A stretch of DNA of 64,000 nucleotides from CBFDBF01 sp050287725 (GCA_050287725.1 JBNKCL010000091.1:1-64000), one strand, 5' to 3'. Counted from the first letter of the stretch, positions 1-9,032 are shown. Notes: generated from the letters alone by a model not told the origin. A program made the numbers and translations.

Positions 1-822
1 GCCTATCCCCGTACCTATCCGCCGGCCGGCGAAGTGGACGGCTTCACCAGCGATATCCTGGCGGCCGCCACCACCGGCGACACCTTTCTGATTCGCCCCA
101 CCCGGAACGCCGCAAGCAATCTCGAAATGGAGACCCAGGACCCGCGCAAGATCGCCGCGGCCTCACCGCTGCGGGCCGAGGCCTCCACCAACAGCACCAC
201 CGGCGGACCCAACCTGGGGACCGCCGCCATCACCCAGCCGCAGATCACCGATCTCACCAATATCCCGTTGGCCGGGCCGGCCACCATCACCCTGGAGTAT
301 GACTCCGCCATCCCCGGGTTCACGGTGACCGGCGGTCCCGGCGGCAACATCGCCTATGATCCGGCGACCCAGAGCAGCGGCGTGGAGTTCAACTTTCCCG
401 GCTACGGCGATGTGACCTTTACCATCAGCGGCATTCCGCAGGACGGGGATCGTTTCGTGATCGCCAACAACGATAGCGGGGTGGGGGATAACCGCAATGT
501 CCTGCAGATGGCGGGACTGCAGAACAGCGATACCCTGTTGGGGGACTCCGCGGGTACCGCCGAGACCGCCACCTTCCAGGAGGTATATGGCCAGCTGGTC
601 GCAGACGTCGGTGCCGAGGCCCGGCATGCGGAGATCAATGCCCAGACCTCCGCCAGCCTGCTGGAGCGGCATCAGTCGGCGCTGGCGTCCGTCAACGGCG
701 TCAACCTGGATGAGGAGGCGGCCAACCTGGTGCGTTTTCAGCAGGCCTACCAGGCGGCGGCCCAGGTGATCGCGGTGGCGAGCACCCTGTTCGATACCCT
801 GCTCGGGGCGGTAAGGAGGTAA
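1..822 (+). CDS. flgK: Flagellar hook-associated protein 1, FlgK (C-terminal part)
   Basis: The reading frame is open from the first base of the window, so the start lies upstream and about 273 residues of the C-terminal part are present. FlgK forms the first junction ring between hook and filament. The end carries the typical FlgK C-terminal helix (EEAANLVRFQQAYQAAAQVI followed by a short hydrophobic tail), which packs in the D0 coiled coil like flagellin. The middle is the Thr/Gly/Asn-rich variable domain. The next gene, flgL, starts 5 bases after the stop, and its Shine-Dalgarno AGGAGG is encoded by the last Arg-Arg codons of flgK, so the two are one transcript. Family assignment rests on the terminal motif and the flgL neighbour. 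Confidence 0.93.
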   Translation, partial: AYPRTYPPAGEVDGFTSDILAAATTGDTFLIRPTRNAASNLEMETQDPRKIAAASPLRAEASTNSTTGGPNLGTAAITQPQITDLTNIPLAGPATITLEYDSAIPGFTVTGGPGGNIAYDPATQSSGVEFNFPGYGDVTFTISGIPQDGDRFVIANNDSGVGDNRNVLQMAGLQNSDTLLGDSAGTAETATFQEVYGQLVADVGAEARHAEINAQTSASLLERHQSALASVNGVNLDEEAANLVRFQQAYQAAAQVIAVASTLFDTLLGAVRR

Positions 823-827
823 TCACT

Positions 828-1733
828 ATGACGTTCCGAATCTCCACTCGCATGATGTCCGACCAGGCGGTCTCGGCGATGTTGAAACAGCAGAGCCAAC
901 TGAGCGAGACCCAGCTTCAGCTCTCCACCGGCCGCCGTATTCTCACCCCTTCCGACGATCCGGCGGGTGCGGTCCGGGTGCTGGATTATGATCGTGCCAT
1001 CGGCACCATTTCGCAGTACCTGAACAACGCCGACCGGGCCCAGACCCGGCTGGAGTTTGAAGAGGGGGTGATCGGCGGCATCGAGAACATCCTGATACGG
1101 ACCAAGGAGCTGACGGTAGAGGGGGCCAGCGACACCCTGTCCCAGGAGGACCGGGCGGCGATCGCGGCGGAGATCTGGCAGCTTCGGGATGAGCTGTTGA
1201 GTCTCGGCAATACCCGCGATGCCCAGGGCGAATATATCTTTGCCGGCTATCAAACCTCGACCCGGCCGTTTGAGGAGGCGGTGAGCGGCGCGGTGGATTA
1301 TCAGGGAGATTTGGGGGATCGGCGGCTGCGGATTGCGGCGGATCGCGAGATCTCCGACGGCGATAACGGCCATCGGGTGTTTGTGGACGTGGAAACCGCC
1401 AGCGGCAAGCGGAGCCTGTTCGAGACCTTCTATCAATTAGCCACCGATCTGGAGAGCGGCAATAACGTCGGCGGCTATCTGGACGATATCGATCTGGCGC
1501 TCGCCAACGTCACGGAGGTCCGTACCACCATCGGTGCGCGGCTCAACGCCATCGACGAGCAGGTGGCGGTCAACCGGGAGGCGCAGCTGGTGCTGGAGAC
1601 CCATAAGTCGGAAGAGGGGGACCTGGACTACACCGAGGCGATCTCCCGCTTCAACCGGCAGACCCTGGCGCTCCAGGCGGCGCAGCAGGCCTATCTCAAG
1701 GTGAGTCAGCTCTCACTTTTCAACTATCTGTAA
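828..1733 (+). CDS. flgL: Flagellar hook-associated protein 3, FlgL
   Basis: A 301-residue protein of normal FlgL length. It starts MTFRISTRMMSDQAVSAM and has the flagellin-like N-terminal helix (LQLSTGRRILTPSDDPAGAV) and a C-terminal helix ending AAQQAYLKVSQLSLFNYL. FlgL is the second hook-filament junction protein and is exported by the flagellar type III apparatus. The ATG is preceded by AGGAGG inside the flgK end. No terminator is obvious directly after the stop; a 453-base region with the fliC promoter follows. Confidence 0.95.
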   Translation: MTFRISTRMMSDQAVSAMLKQQSQLSETQLQLSTGRRILTPSDDPAGAVRVLDYDRAIGTISQYLNNADRAQTRLEFEEGVIGGIENILIRTKELTVEGASDTLSQEDRAAIAAEIWQLRDELLSLGNTRDAQGEYIFAGYQTSTRPFEEAVSGAVDYQGDLGDRRLRIAADREISDGDNGHRVFVDVETASGKRSLFETFYQLATDLESGNNVGGYLDDIDLALANVTEVRTTIGARLNAIDEQVAVNREAQLVLETHKSEEGDLDYTEAISRFNRQTLALQAAQQAYLKVSQLSLFNYL

Positions 1734-2186
1734 CGAGTCCGATCGCAGCAGCGGGTCGTGAGAACCGGCAGGATCGGTTCTCCGGCCCTCGTTTGGCTGC
1801 GAAGGCAAGCCGCCTCTTTCCCGAACCGCAACCGCGCACCTCAAAACCGGACTGAAATACGTTCCGGTCCACGGGCGATTTTGTTCGAAGAAAAGCGCAA
1901 AACGGGAACCGGGGGAAATAGTCGGGAATCTGTTTCCCGGAGAGTGGAATGGAAGTCGTGATATGTGGAAATTACTAAATAATACAATAAGATACGATTT
2001 GTTTTCAGGTATGACGGAGGTCTCGGAGAGGGCGGGGCCCGGACTAAAGATCGCTTTCGCGCGGCCGCTACAAAAACTGGAGGCGGTGAATACCAGAACA
2101 TCCATTTCAGGTATATCCGCTAATCACTAACCTGATCCCCAGAGCGCTGAAACGAACAGCTGCCGGGGGAAACAAGGAGCAAGAAA
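1734..2186 (+). other. flgL-fliC intergenic region
   Basis: A 453-base stretch without a convincing gene. Open frames on either strand here have no recognisable family features and no good ribosome site. The middle (about 1960-2000) is AT-rich compared with its surroundings. The 3' third holds the FliA-type promoter of fliC and a leader of roughly 110 bases ending in the ribosome site AAGGAG about 6-7 bases before the fliC ATG. Confidence 0.6.
2045..2071 (+). promoter_or_regulatory. FliA (sigma-28) promoter for fliC
   Basis: The -35 element TAAAGATC (2045-2052) and -10 element GCCGCTAC (2064-2071) are separated by exactly 11 bases. The known sigma-28 consensus is TAAAGTTT-N11-GCCGATAA. Flagellin genes are the classic FliA targets. 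Transcription would start about 7 bases after 2071, giving a leader of about 110 bases. Confidence 0.82.
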
Positions 2187-3377
2187 ATGGCACTTTATAT
2201 CAACACTAACGTGATGTCCCTGAACGCCCAGAAGAACCTGGTCGGTTCCGGCAACGCAATGGCGACCGCTCTGGAACGGCTCTCTTCCGGTTTGCGCCTC
2301 AACAGCGCGGCGGACGATGCGGCCGGCATGGCCATCGCAAAACGCATGGGCGGCGAACTGCTGGGCTACAACCAGGCGGTGCGTAACGCCAACGACGGTA
2401 TCTCCCTGATCCAGACCGCGGAAAGCGCCATGGATTCCATGCAGACCATGATGCAGCGTATCCGCGAACTGGCCACCGAGGCTGCGTCTGATACCGTGGG
2501 CGACACCGAGCGCGGATTCATCAACGATGAGTTGCAGCAGTTGCTCACCGAGATGAACAACATCGCCCTGCGTACCGAGTTTAACGGCACCAAGTTGCTC
2601 ACCGGCGCCGTCGGCGCCACGGTAAGCACCACCAGTACCGTACAGGTCGGTGCGGGTCTCAGCACCACTTCGGCGGTGATCGGGCTGGATGTCTCCGGCG
2701 CCGTGGCCGATACCTACACCTTCAGCTACAACTCCACCACCGACGTGCTGACGTTGACCGGCACCGCCGCCAGCGGTACCGCTACCGACAGCGTAGCGTT
2801 GGCGGCCGGGGTGGACGGTGCGCCGGCCACCTACAACTTCTCGGATGTTGGTGTATCCGTCACCCTCGGTTTCTCCGGTGCGGAAACGGCGGATAACATC
2901 GGTGGTGCGCTGGATGCCGGGACAATCGTTACGACCGGATCGGGTCTGGTGATTCAGGTGGGTGCCGAGAACTCCGCCGAGAACCGGATGACGGTGAACT
3001 TCAAAAATATGCAGGTACTCACCACGAATACGGACTATGCGGATCTGGCGAGCCTGCGCACGGCACTCGACACCTTCAACGGTGCCAGTACCCGGACCAA
3101 CGCCCAGGGCTTGCTCGATGTGATCGACGACGCCCTGGATTCGGTCAGCAGCCAGCGGTCGGTCATGGGTGCCGCCCAGAACCGGTTGGACTACACCATT
3201 TCGAGCCTGCAGACGGCCGCCGAGAACGTGGCAGCGGCCAAGGGCCGGATCGAGGATGCCGATTTTGCGGCCGAGACCGCCAACCTGACCAAGAACCAGA
3301 TCTTGCAGCAGGCTGGCGTGGCGATGTTGGCGCAGGCCAACGCGCTGCCGCAGAACGTGCTGGCACTCCTCCAGTAA
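2187..3377 (+). CDS. fliC: Flagellin
   Basis: A 396-residue filament protein. The N-terminal D0/D1 region is conserved (MALYINTNVMSLNAQKNL, then LERLSSGLRLNSAADDAAG), as is the C-terminal D1/D0 region (QNRLDYTISSLQTAAENV, ending QANALPQNVLALLQ). The centre, about residues 140-300, is the variable surface domain, rich in Thr, Ser and Ala, where O-linked glycans are usually attached in polar flagellins. It is transcribed from the sigma-28 promoter at 2045-2071 and followed by a GC-rich hairpin. Only one flagellin gene is visible here. Nearby sulfotransferase and glycosyltransferase genes suggest the filament may be modified (inference). Confidence 0.97.
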   Translation: MALYINTNVMSLNAQKNLVGSGNAMATALERLSSGLRLNSAADDAAGMAIAKRMGGELLGYNQAVRNANDGISLIQTAESAMDSMQTMMQRIRELATEAASDTVGDTERGFINDELQQLLTEMNNIALRTEFNGTKLLTGAVGATVSTTSTVQVGAGLSTTSAVIGLDVSGAVADTYTFSYNSTTDVLTLTGTAASGTATDSVALAAGVDGAPATYNFSDVGVSVTLGFSGAETADNIGGALDAGTIVTTGSGLVIQVGAENSAENRMTVNFKNMQVLTTNTDYADLASLRTALDTFNGASTRTNAQGLLDVIDDALDSVSSQRSVMGAAQNRLDYTISSLQTAAENVAAAKGRIEDADFAAETANLTKNQILQQAGVAMLAQANALPQNVLALLQ

Positions 3378-3395
3378 TACAGGCATAGGCGGAAA

Positions 3396-3422
3396 GGGGC
3401 CGGGTCTCTCCGGCCCGGCCCC
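3396..3422 (+). terminator. GC-rich hairpin between fliC and flaG
   Basis: GGGGCCGGG at 3396-3404 pairs with CCCGGCCCC at 3414-3422. An alternative 7-bp pairing (3397-3403 with 3410-3416) is also possible. There is no U-tract; a C-run and then AAACC follow. It could attenuate readthrough from the strong fliC promoter into flaG or protect the fliC mRNA 3' end. Its action as a true terminator is uncertain. Confidence 0.45.
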
Positions 3423-3448
3423 CCAAACCTTATGAAAGGGTGAAACCA

Positions 3449-3826
3449 ATGACGACGGAACTATCAAACACGATGGTGACGGAGCTGCGGCGCTCATCCC
3501 CTGTAACGCGAAAGGATCCGGTTCAGTCCAATCCGCAGGTGGCGAAAACTGATCGGTCCGGACAGGGGCAGCAGGATGCTGTTCAGAAAGTCGATTCCCG
3601 GAAATTGGAGGAGACGGTGCGCGAGATGAATGCGAAGTTTCAGAGCGTGCATCGGAATCTGCAGTTCAGCGTCGATGAGGCGAGCGGGCATACCGTGATC
3701 AAGGTCATCGACGCCGAGACCGACGAGGTCATCCGGCAGATTCCCTCCGAGGAGATCATGAATCTGGCGCATCGACTGATGGACCTGAATGAGGAGCAGG
3801 GAGTGATTTTCCGAGGAACGGTCTAG
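3449..3826 (+). CDS. flaG: FlaG family flagellar protein
   Basis: About 125 residues from the ATG at 3449, which has AAAGGG 8 bases upstream; a GTG three codons earlier is less well placed. The C-terminal half is the FlaG domain (LQFSVDEASGHTVIKVIDAE, then TDEVIRQIPSEEIMNLAHRL). The N-terminal third is polar and probably unstructured. FlaG proteins are small, sit next to fliC/fliD in polar flagellates, and influence filament length; the biochemical role is not settled. It lies between fliC and fliD as expected. Confidence 0.88.
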   Translation: MTTELSNTMVTELRRSSPVTRKDPVQSNPQVAKTDRSGQGQQDAVQKVDSRKLEETVREMNAKFQSVHRNLQFSVDEASGHTVIKVIDAETDEVIRQIPSEEIMNLAHRLMDLNEEQGVIFRGTV

Positions 3827-3827
3827 T

Positions 3828-3843
3828 TGGCATTCTGTTTGCT
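3828..3843 (+). promoter_or_regulatory. RpoN (sigma-54) promoter for fliD
   Basis: TGGCATTCTGTTTGCT matches the sigma-54 -24/-12 pattern TGGCAY-N5-TTGCW, with GG at 3829-3830 and GC at 3841-3842 (10 bases between). It lies 67 bases before the fliD ATG, immediately after the flaG stop. In polar flagellates such as Pseudomonas and Vibrio, middle flagellar genes including fliD are driven by RpoN with FleQ/FlrA-type activators. No enhancer site was identified. Confidence 0.72.
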
Positions 3844-3910
3844 AGCTAACCGTAGAGGAGTGTAGAGCTTATTCGGAAGATAGACGGGCTCTTGGTGTAG
3901 GAAGAGGAAA

Positions 3911-5944
3911 ATGGCAACCATCACATCACTCGGTGCAGGCTCCGGCCTCGACCTCAACAGCTTGCTGGATCAGCTGGTCGAGGCCGCGCGTGCCCCGAAA
4001 GAGTCACTGCTGAACCTGCAGGAAGCACAGCTGCAGGCCAAGCTCTCCGCTTACGGCTCTTTCAAGAGCGGGTTGTCCTCGTTCCAGGATGCGCTTTCCG
4101 GCCTGCAAGCGGCAAGCGATTTCCGGAAAACATCTGCCAGTTCCAGCAATTCCGCCATATTTACCGCAACCTCTTCCGGGAGCGCCGCTCCCGGAAGTTA
4201 TTCCATTGAGATTTCCAATCTCGCCCAGGCGCACCGGGTGGCCTCCGCCGCCTTCACCAGCACCACCGACGCGGTGGGTACGGGCGAGCTCACCTTCCGG
4301 TTCGGAACCTACGATTCCGGAGGGAACACCTTTACCGCCAATGCCGAAAAGGCCATCGGCAGCGTGACCATCGACAGCAGCAACAGCAGCCTGCAGGGTA
4401 TCCGGGATGCGGTCAATGACGCGGATATCGGCGTGACCGCCAGTATCGTCAACGACGGCACCGGTTACCGGTTGCTGTTCAAATCGGACGACAGCGGCGC
4501 CGCCAACAGCCTGGAGATCACGGTCAGCGATACCACGGACGGCAATAATCTGGATAACGCCGGACTGTCGCAGCTGGCCTACGATCCCACCGCGACTCTG
4601 GGCAGCGGCAAGAATCTGACCCAGACGGCAACGGCGGAGGATGCCGCATTCAGTATCGACGGCCTCTCCATGACCCGTTCCTCCAATACGGTCAGCGGCG
4701 CCATCGAGGGGGTGACCCTGCAGCTTACCGGCGAGACCTCCGGTACCCCGGTAACGCTCACCGTGGCGCAGGATATCAGCGGGATAAAATCTTCCATCAC
4801 CTCCTTTGTGGATGCCTACAATACGTTGGCCGCCACCATGGATGTGCTGGCAGGATATGACAGCACGACCGAACAGGGCGGTATTCTGATGGGGGACGGG
4901 CTGGTAAACGGCGCCACCCGGCAGATGCACGCTATTCTGACCAGTGCGATCTCCGGCCTGACCGGATCGTACACCTCTCTTTACAAACTCGGGATCTCGT
5001 TCCAACGGGACGGGACGCTTGAGTTGGATGCAAGCACCTTGTCCGATGCGCTGGCGGACGATCCGGAGGCGGTAGGGCGGTTGTTCGCCGTGACCGGTGC
5101 AGCCAGTGACGCTCTGATCAACTACGTGGACTCCAGTTCGGATACCGTGGTGGGCGACTACGCAGTGACCATCACGCAGCTGGCGACCCAGGGCAGCTAT
5201 ACCGGAGCGACGCTGGGGTCGTTTCCGATCACGGTGGACAGTAGCAACGATACCTTCGAGGTCAAGGTGGACGGAGTGCAGTCCAATACCATCACCCTGA
5301 CGCAGGGCAGCTACAGCACCGGGACCGAACTGGCGGCCCAGTTGCAGAGCCAGATCAATGCCGACAGTAATCTTCAGGGCTCCAGTGTCAGTGTAACGGT
5401 CACCTTCAGTTCCGTGGGCGGCGACCATTTCGAGATTACATCCTCCAGTTACGGAAGTACCTCGAAGGTGGAGTTCACCGCGGTCGAGGGCAGTGGCCTG
5501 GGTCTGAGCGTGGCCGCCGGTACGGATGGCCAGGATGTGGCGGGCACCATCGGCGGCGTGGCTGCCAGTGGTGTGGGTCAGATCCTGTATGGATCGGGCG
5601 ATGCGTCCGGTCTGGAACTGGAGGTGCTGGGAGGTTCTCTCGGATCACGCGGGACCATCTCGTTCACCCGCGGTGTGGCGGATCAACTCAACACACTGTT
5701 GGAATCTTATGTCGGTGATGACAGCCTGATCGATATACGCTCCGACGGTATCTATACCAGCCTGGATCATGTGGATACAGAACGGGACAAACTGGATGCG
5801 CATATTGCCGCCTTGGAGATCCGGTACCGGAACCAGTTCGCCGCCTTGGATGTTCTGTTGAGCCAACTGCAATCCACCAGCAACTATCTGACCCAACAGT
5901 TGGCATCTTTGCCCGGGGCCTATCAATCGAGCAGCAGTTCATAG
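3911..5944 (+). CDS. fliD: Flagellar filament cap protein FliD
   Basis: A 677-residue hook-associated protein 2, the cap that helps flagellin assemble at the filament tip. The N-terminal FliD_N motif is clear (TSLGAGSGLDLNSLLDQLVE). The C-terminal FliD_C region includes the typical DAYNTLAATMDVLAGYDSTT segment, a second beta-rich insert around residues 410-560 and a terminal coiled coil (FAALDVLLSQLQSTSNYLTQ). Most FliD proteins are about 430-480 residues, so this one is roughly 200 longer, with the extra length in Gly/Ser/Thr-rich middle domains exposed on the cap. Start chosen at the ATG after GGAAGAGGAAA. It leads the fliD-fliS-fliT transcript from the RpoN promoter. Confidence 0.95.
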   Translation: MATITSLGAGSGLDLNSLLDQLVEAARAPKESLLNLQEAQLQAKLSAYGSFKSGLSSFQDALSGLQAASDFRKTSASSSNSAIFTATSSGSAAPGSYSIEISNLAQAHRVASAAFTSTTDAVGTGELTFRFGTYDSGGNTFTANAEKAIGSVTIDSSNSSLQGIRDAVNDADIGVTASIVNDGTGYRLLFKSDDSGAANSLEITVSDTTDGNNLDNAGLSQLAYDPTATLGSGKNLTQTATAEDAAFSIDGLSMTRSSNTVSGAIEGVTLQLTGETSGTPVTLTVAQDISGIKSSITSFVDAYNTLAATMDVLAGYDSTTEQGGILMGDGLVNGATRQMHAILTSAISGLTGSYTSLYKLGISFQRDGTLELDASTLSDALADDPEAVGRLFAVTGAASDALINYVDSSSDTVVGDYAVTITQLATQGSYTGATLGSFPITVDSSNDTFEVKVDGVQSNTITLTQGSYSTGTELAAQLQSQINADSNLQGSSVSVTVTFSSVGGDHFEITSSSYGSTSKVEFTAVEGSGLGLSVAAGTDGQDVAGTIGGVAASGVGQILYGSGDASGLELEVLGGSLGSRGTISFTRGVADQLNTLLESYVGDDSLIDIRSDGIYTSLDHVDTERDKLDAHIAALEIRYRNQFAALDVLLSQLQSTSNYLTQQLASLPGAYQSSSSS

Positions 5945-5992
5945 CAACCTATTCATTGATTAATAACTAGAATCTGATTTGAGGTAATCGTC

Positions 5993-6430
5993 ATGGCTAA
6001 ATCCAAAATCGCTTCCGCTGTAGATCAATACAAAAGTGTTGGTGTGAGAAGCGGTGTCGAGGGAGCGTCGGCGCATCGCCTGGTGCAGATGTTGATGGAG
6101 GGTGCGCTGGACAAGATAGCGATTGCCAAGGGGCAGATCGAGCGCAAAGAGTTCGAGGGAAAAGGGCACTATATCAGCTGGGCTATCGCCATCATCAACG
6201 GTTTGCGTGACAGTCTGGATAAACAAGCGGGTGGTGAGATCGCCAATAACCTGGATGAGATGTATAGATATATGGTGCGACAGTTGCTGGAGGCAAACCG
6301 GCGGAATGACGCATCTATGCTCACCGAGGTCTCGTCGCTTCTGTCTGAGCTCAAATCGGCGTGGGATGCCATGCCGGATCATCTGAAACATGCCGTACCC
6401 CAACCGACCGCGAAAGCAGCCGGCGGCTAG
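5993..6430 (+). CDS. fliS: Flagellin export chaperone FliS
   Basis: 145 residues, the usual FliS length. The helical core holds typical segments (ASAHRLVQMLMEGALDKIAI, then ISWAIAIINGLRDSL and YMVRQLLEANRRNDASML). FliS binds the C-terminal D0 helix of flagellin in the cytoplasm and prevents early polymerisation before export. It starts at an ATG preceded by TGAGGT, 48 bases after fliD, and ends 3 bases before the next small gene. Confidence 0.94.
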   Translation: MAKSKIASAVDQYKSVGVRSGVEGASAHRLVQMLMEGALDKIAIAKGQIERKEFEGKGHYISWAIAIINGLRDSLDKQAGGEIANNLDEMYRYMVRQLLEANRRNDASMLTEVSSLLSELKSAWDAMPDHLKHAVPQPTAKAAGG

Positions 6431-6433
6431 GCA

Positions 6434-6757
6434 ATGATCGTGTCGGCCTCTTTATCGCAGATTCTGGAACTCTCTCAGCGCATGTTGCTTAGTGCCAAGG
6501 GGGGTGACTGGGAGGACGTGGTGCGGTTGGAGGAGGAGCGGCACCATCTTATCGAGCAGATATTTCCGTTGAACCCGAAGGCGGCGGATGCCGATTCCGA
6601 TGCGGCGGCGTTACGCGAGATCCTGGCAATGGACAGTCAGGTGGCGAAGCTTGGGGTTGAGGCAAAGGAAGAGGCGAGAGGGATTCTGGCCAAACTGCAG
6701 AAAGGCCGGCGGGCCGCGCATGCGTATCAGAAAACGGGCACTAGCCGCCGGGCTTGA
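6434..6757 (+). CDS. fliT: FliT-like flagellar chaperone
   Basis: A 107-residue, mainly helical, charged protein (SASLSQILELSQRMLLSAKG, then DWEDVVRLEEERHHLIEQIF). Position right after fliDS, size and the WEDVVRLEEER-type helix fit FliT, the chaperone of FliD. FliT sequences diverge strongly, so the call relies partly on context. It starts 3 bases after fliS, so translation is probably coupled. Its last 17 bases overlap the 3' end of the converging sulfotransferase gene on the other strand. Confidence 0.72.
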   Translation: MIVSASLSQILELSQRMLLSAKGGDWEDVVRLEEERHHLIEQIFPLNPKAADADSDAAALREILAMDSQVAKLGVEAKEEARGILAKLQKGRRAAHAYQKTGTSRRA

Positions 6758-8762
6758 CGCCCAACACTTCCAAGAGGGGCGTCAGCTCCTGTTCATATTT
6801 TTTCCATAACTGCACCGACTTCTTGTAAATCGGCCTCCGGACCTGGGAGGAACTGGCGGTTTTGACGCTCCTGGAGGTCGTATGGAATTGCAGGCAGGCG
6901 TCGTCCCACGGCAGGCCGCAATACTCCAGCAAGGCCCGGGTCGTTCCCTCCTGGTCCGCCACCAGTGACTCGTAGCTGATGCGATGGATTACGCCTGGAC
7001 AGCATTCATGCCAGAATCGCATGAGATCCTGATACAACAGATAGTACTCGCCAAGCTCCTTCAGATCGTAGGCATAACCGTGCTCGGAGACGAAGTAGTT
7101 CTTGAAAATGGAGAGGCAGTTGTCGATGGGGTCTCTTTCGCAGTGGATGATCCTGGCGTTCGGCAGGGTGCGGCGGATGATCCCGATGAATAAAAAGTTA
7201 TGCGTCATCTTATCGACGATGTGGCGTGCGCTGTTTGAGAACCGTCGCAGTCGCTCAATGTATTTCGTGCCGATTTCATTTATGGTCTCGCAATCCGCAT
7301 GGACGATCCGGCCGGGGAGTTCCGTCGGTACACTGGTATGACAGCGGTCGCGGGCGATCTCCCATAGATCCTTGATTTCGCCGGCCCCTACCACCTGGGG
7401 ATGGCTGGCCAGGATCTGTTCCGTCAGGGAGGTTCCGGAGCGGGGCATGCCGAGCACAAAGATCGGGGTGTCGTCGGGATTGCCGCACGTCTCATTCGTG
7501 GCGGTTTCTGACGCAAACGCCTGTTTGATCGCATCAAACACCGCGCGATCTGTTTCAATTGAATAGTTGAAGGTGCCGCGCTTCAGTCGATTTCCCGTAT
7601 CCAGATATTGGAACGCTTTTTTGTACTCTCCCAACTCTTCAAAGGACTTGGCCAGGCCGAAGGCGAGGTGCATTCTTTGCTCAGAACTCGTTTGCTCCGC
7701 GCTATAAAGATTTTCCATCGCCGTGACATCGCCATCATGCTCCGTGTGTCGGCAGGCGTTGGCCAGATGACGATGGGCGATGGCATAGTCCGGCTTGAGG
7801 GCGATCGCCCGGCGCAGATATGCGACCCCCTCCTCCTTTTCGCCCATTTCAATAAGCATGATGCCAAGATGGTTGGCGGCGTCCGCGTAGTTTGGGTCGA
7901 TGTCGAGAGCTTTCCGCAGGTGGGTAACCGCCCGCTGCATTTCATCCCGGTCGTGGTAGACCACCGCCAGATTGTTGTGCGCCTTGGCCAAATCCGGTTT
8001 CAGCTGCAGGGCCTTTCGATACCAGGACTCGGCTTCTGCCAGATTTTCCTGTTGATGAAACAGGTTTCCGAGTTCGATATGGCTGTCGAGCAGATTGGGC
8101 CGTAATTCGGCTGCGCGCTGAAATGCGGCGGCAGCTTCGTTTAGGGCGCCATTCTCTTTGAGTGACACCCCAAGTTGGAGCCAGGTGACGGCGTCGTCCG
8201 GGCGTAATTCGAGTGCATGCCGTAAGGTGGCGATTGATTGCGCATTGTCTTTGTTATCCCGCAGGGCGACGCCCATGTTTCTCCATGCCTCGAAATGGTT
8301 CGGGTTGGATGCGAGGGCTTTACGATAGTGTTCGATTGCCTGCTCCGGCTGACCGGCATCTCTGTATGTTTTTCCCAGGTTGTTGTGGGCGTCCGCCAGG
8401 GTGGGGCTTATTGCCAGTGCCTTGCGGAAACAGTCTGCTGCCTCCGTGGCTTTGTCTTGTAGCATCAGGGCTACGCCGAGATTGTTGTTGGCGTCCGCGT
8501 TATTCGGTTCCAGTACCACCGCACGGGTCAGAAAGCTTTGCGCCTGTTCGTAATTTCCCGTTTGCAGCGCAATCACGCCGAGGTAGTAGTTTGCCGGGAA
8601 ATGATCCGGGTTCTTGCTTAGTAAGGAGCGATAGCCTTGATCCGCCTCGCGCAATCTTCCCGCCTGATGATGCCGGATTGCGTTGTGCAGTATGGCATTG
8701 GTTGTCGCGCCCGTGGGTCCGGAGCTTTTCTTTTTGTTTCGTTGCTTGGGTTTTTTACTCAT
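6741..8762 (-). CDS. TPR-repeat sulfotransferase
   Basis: 673 residues with two parts. Residues about 25-380 are consecutive tetratricopeptide repeats (for example YYLGVIALQTGNYEQAQSFL and ADAHNNLGKTYRDAGQPEQA). From about 425 a sulfotransferase domain begins with the 5'-phosphosulfate-binding motif FVLGMPRSGTSLTEQIL and a 3'-phosphate-binding-like segment (NARIIHCERDPIDNCLSIFK). The family transfers sulfate from PAPS to carbohydrate or protein hydroxyls; TPRs usually bind a protein partner. Convergent with the flagellar genes and next to another sulfotransferase and a glycosyltransferase, so filament modification is a reasonable guess, not shown. No signal peptide; lysine-rich N-terminus. 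The ATG is the first in frame. Confidence 0.85.
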   Translation of the reverse strand: MSKKPKQRNKKKSSGPTGATTNAILHNAIRHHQAGRLREADQGYRSLLSKNPDHFPANYYLGVIALQTGNYEQAQSFLTRAVVLEPNNADANNNLGVALMLQDKATEAADCFRKALAISPTLADAHNNLGKTYRDAGQPEQAIEHYRKALASNPNHFEAWRNMGVALRDNKDNAQSIATLRHALELRPDDAVTWLQLGVSLKENGALNEAAAAFQRAAELRPNLLDSHIELGNLFHQQENLAEAESWYRKALQLKPDLAKAHNNLAVVYHDRDEMQRAVTHLRKALDIDPNYADAANHLGIMLIEMGEKEEGVAYLRRAIALKPDYAIAHRHLANACRHTEHDGDVTAMENLYSAEQTSSEQRMHLAFGLAKSFEELGEYKKAFQYLDTGNRLKRGTFNYSIETDRAVFDAIKQAFASETATNETCGNPDDTPIFVLGMPRSGTSLTEQILASHPQVVGAGEIKDLWEIARDRCHTSVPTELPGRIVHADCETINEIGTKYIERLRRFSNSARHIVDKMTHNFLFIGIIRRTLPNARIIHCERDPIDNCLSIFKNYFVSEHGYAYDLKELGEYYLLYQDLMRFWHECCPGVIHRISYESLVADQEGTTRALLEYCGLPWDDACLQFHTTSRSVKTASSSQVRRPIYKKSVQLWKKYEQELTPLLEVLGVKPGG

Positions 8763-9032
8763 GAAGTTCGGCGCACTCCGGTACTGATGGTAAGAAAATG
8801 CGGTCGCTCAGGATTATCAGGCGCGAATAGCGGCACAACAAGATTAGGCATGGGCTATTGCTTTTTCAAGCATACCACTCTTTATGCCATAGGCAGAGCG
8901 GGTGTCGAGTGTCCGGATATTCCTGAAGGGGAAAGCCCCGGCGTCTTGCGAAAGATAAATGATCGGTTTATGTTGTGTGGGGCCGTGATTCGGCTATCAT
9001 TTTTTTGATTGTATGGGAAAGGATGTGGGTGG
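8763..9032. other. Divergent intergenic region between the two sulfotransferase genes
   Basis: 270 bases separating divergently transcribed sulfotransferase genes. The right end holds a possible -10 (TATCAT, 8995-9000) followed by a T-run, before the ribosome site of the downstream gene. No recognisable riboswitch or repeat was seen. Promoters for both genes should lie here. Confidence 0.35.

Noticed and set aside
1713..2105. Open frame opposite the fliC promoter region
   Set aside because: It spans the sigma-28 promoter and has no recognisable protein features or ribosome site.
2127..3497. Long open frame antisense to fliC (about 456 codons)
   Set aside because: It mirrors a strong flagellin gene in high-GC DNA, has no family features and a basic, low-complexity composition.
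4004..5428. Long open frame antisense to fliD
   Set aside because: Covered fully by fliD, which has clear domains; the antisense product is Gly/His/Arg-rich without motifs.
8920..8990. A cyclic-di-GMP (GEMM) riboswitch ahead of the second sulfotransferase
   Set aside because: A small hairpin with a GAAA loop exists, but the conserved GEMM core and second stem were not found.
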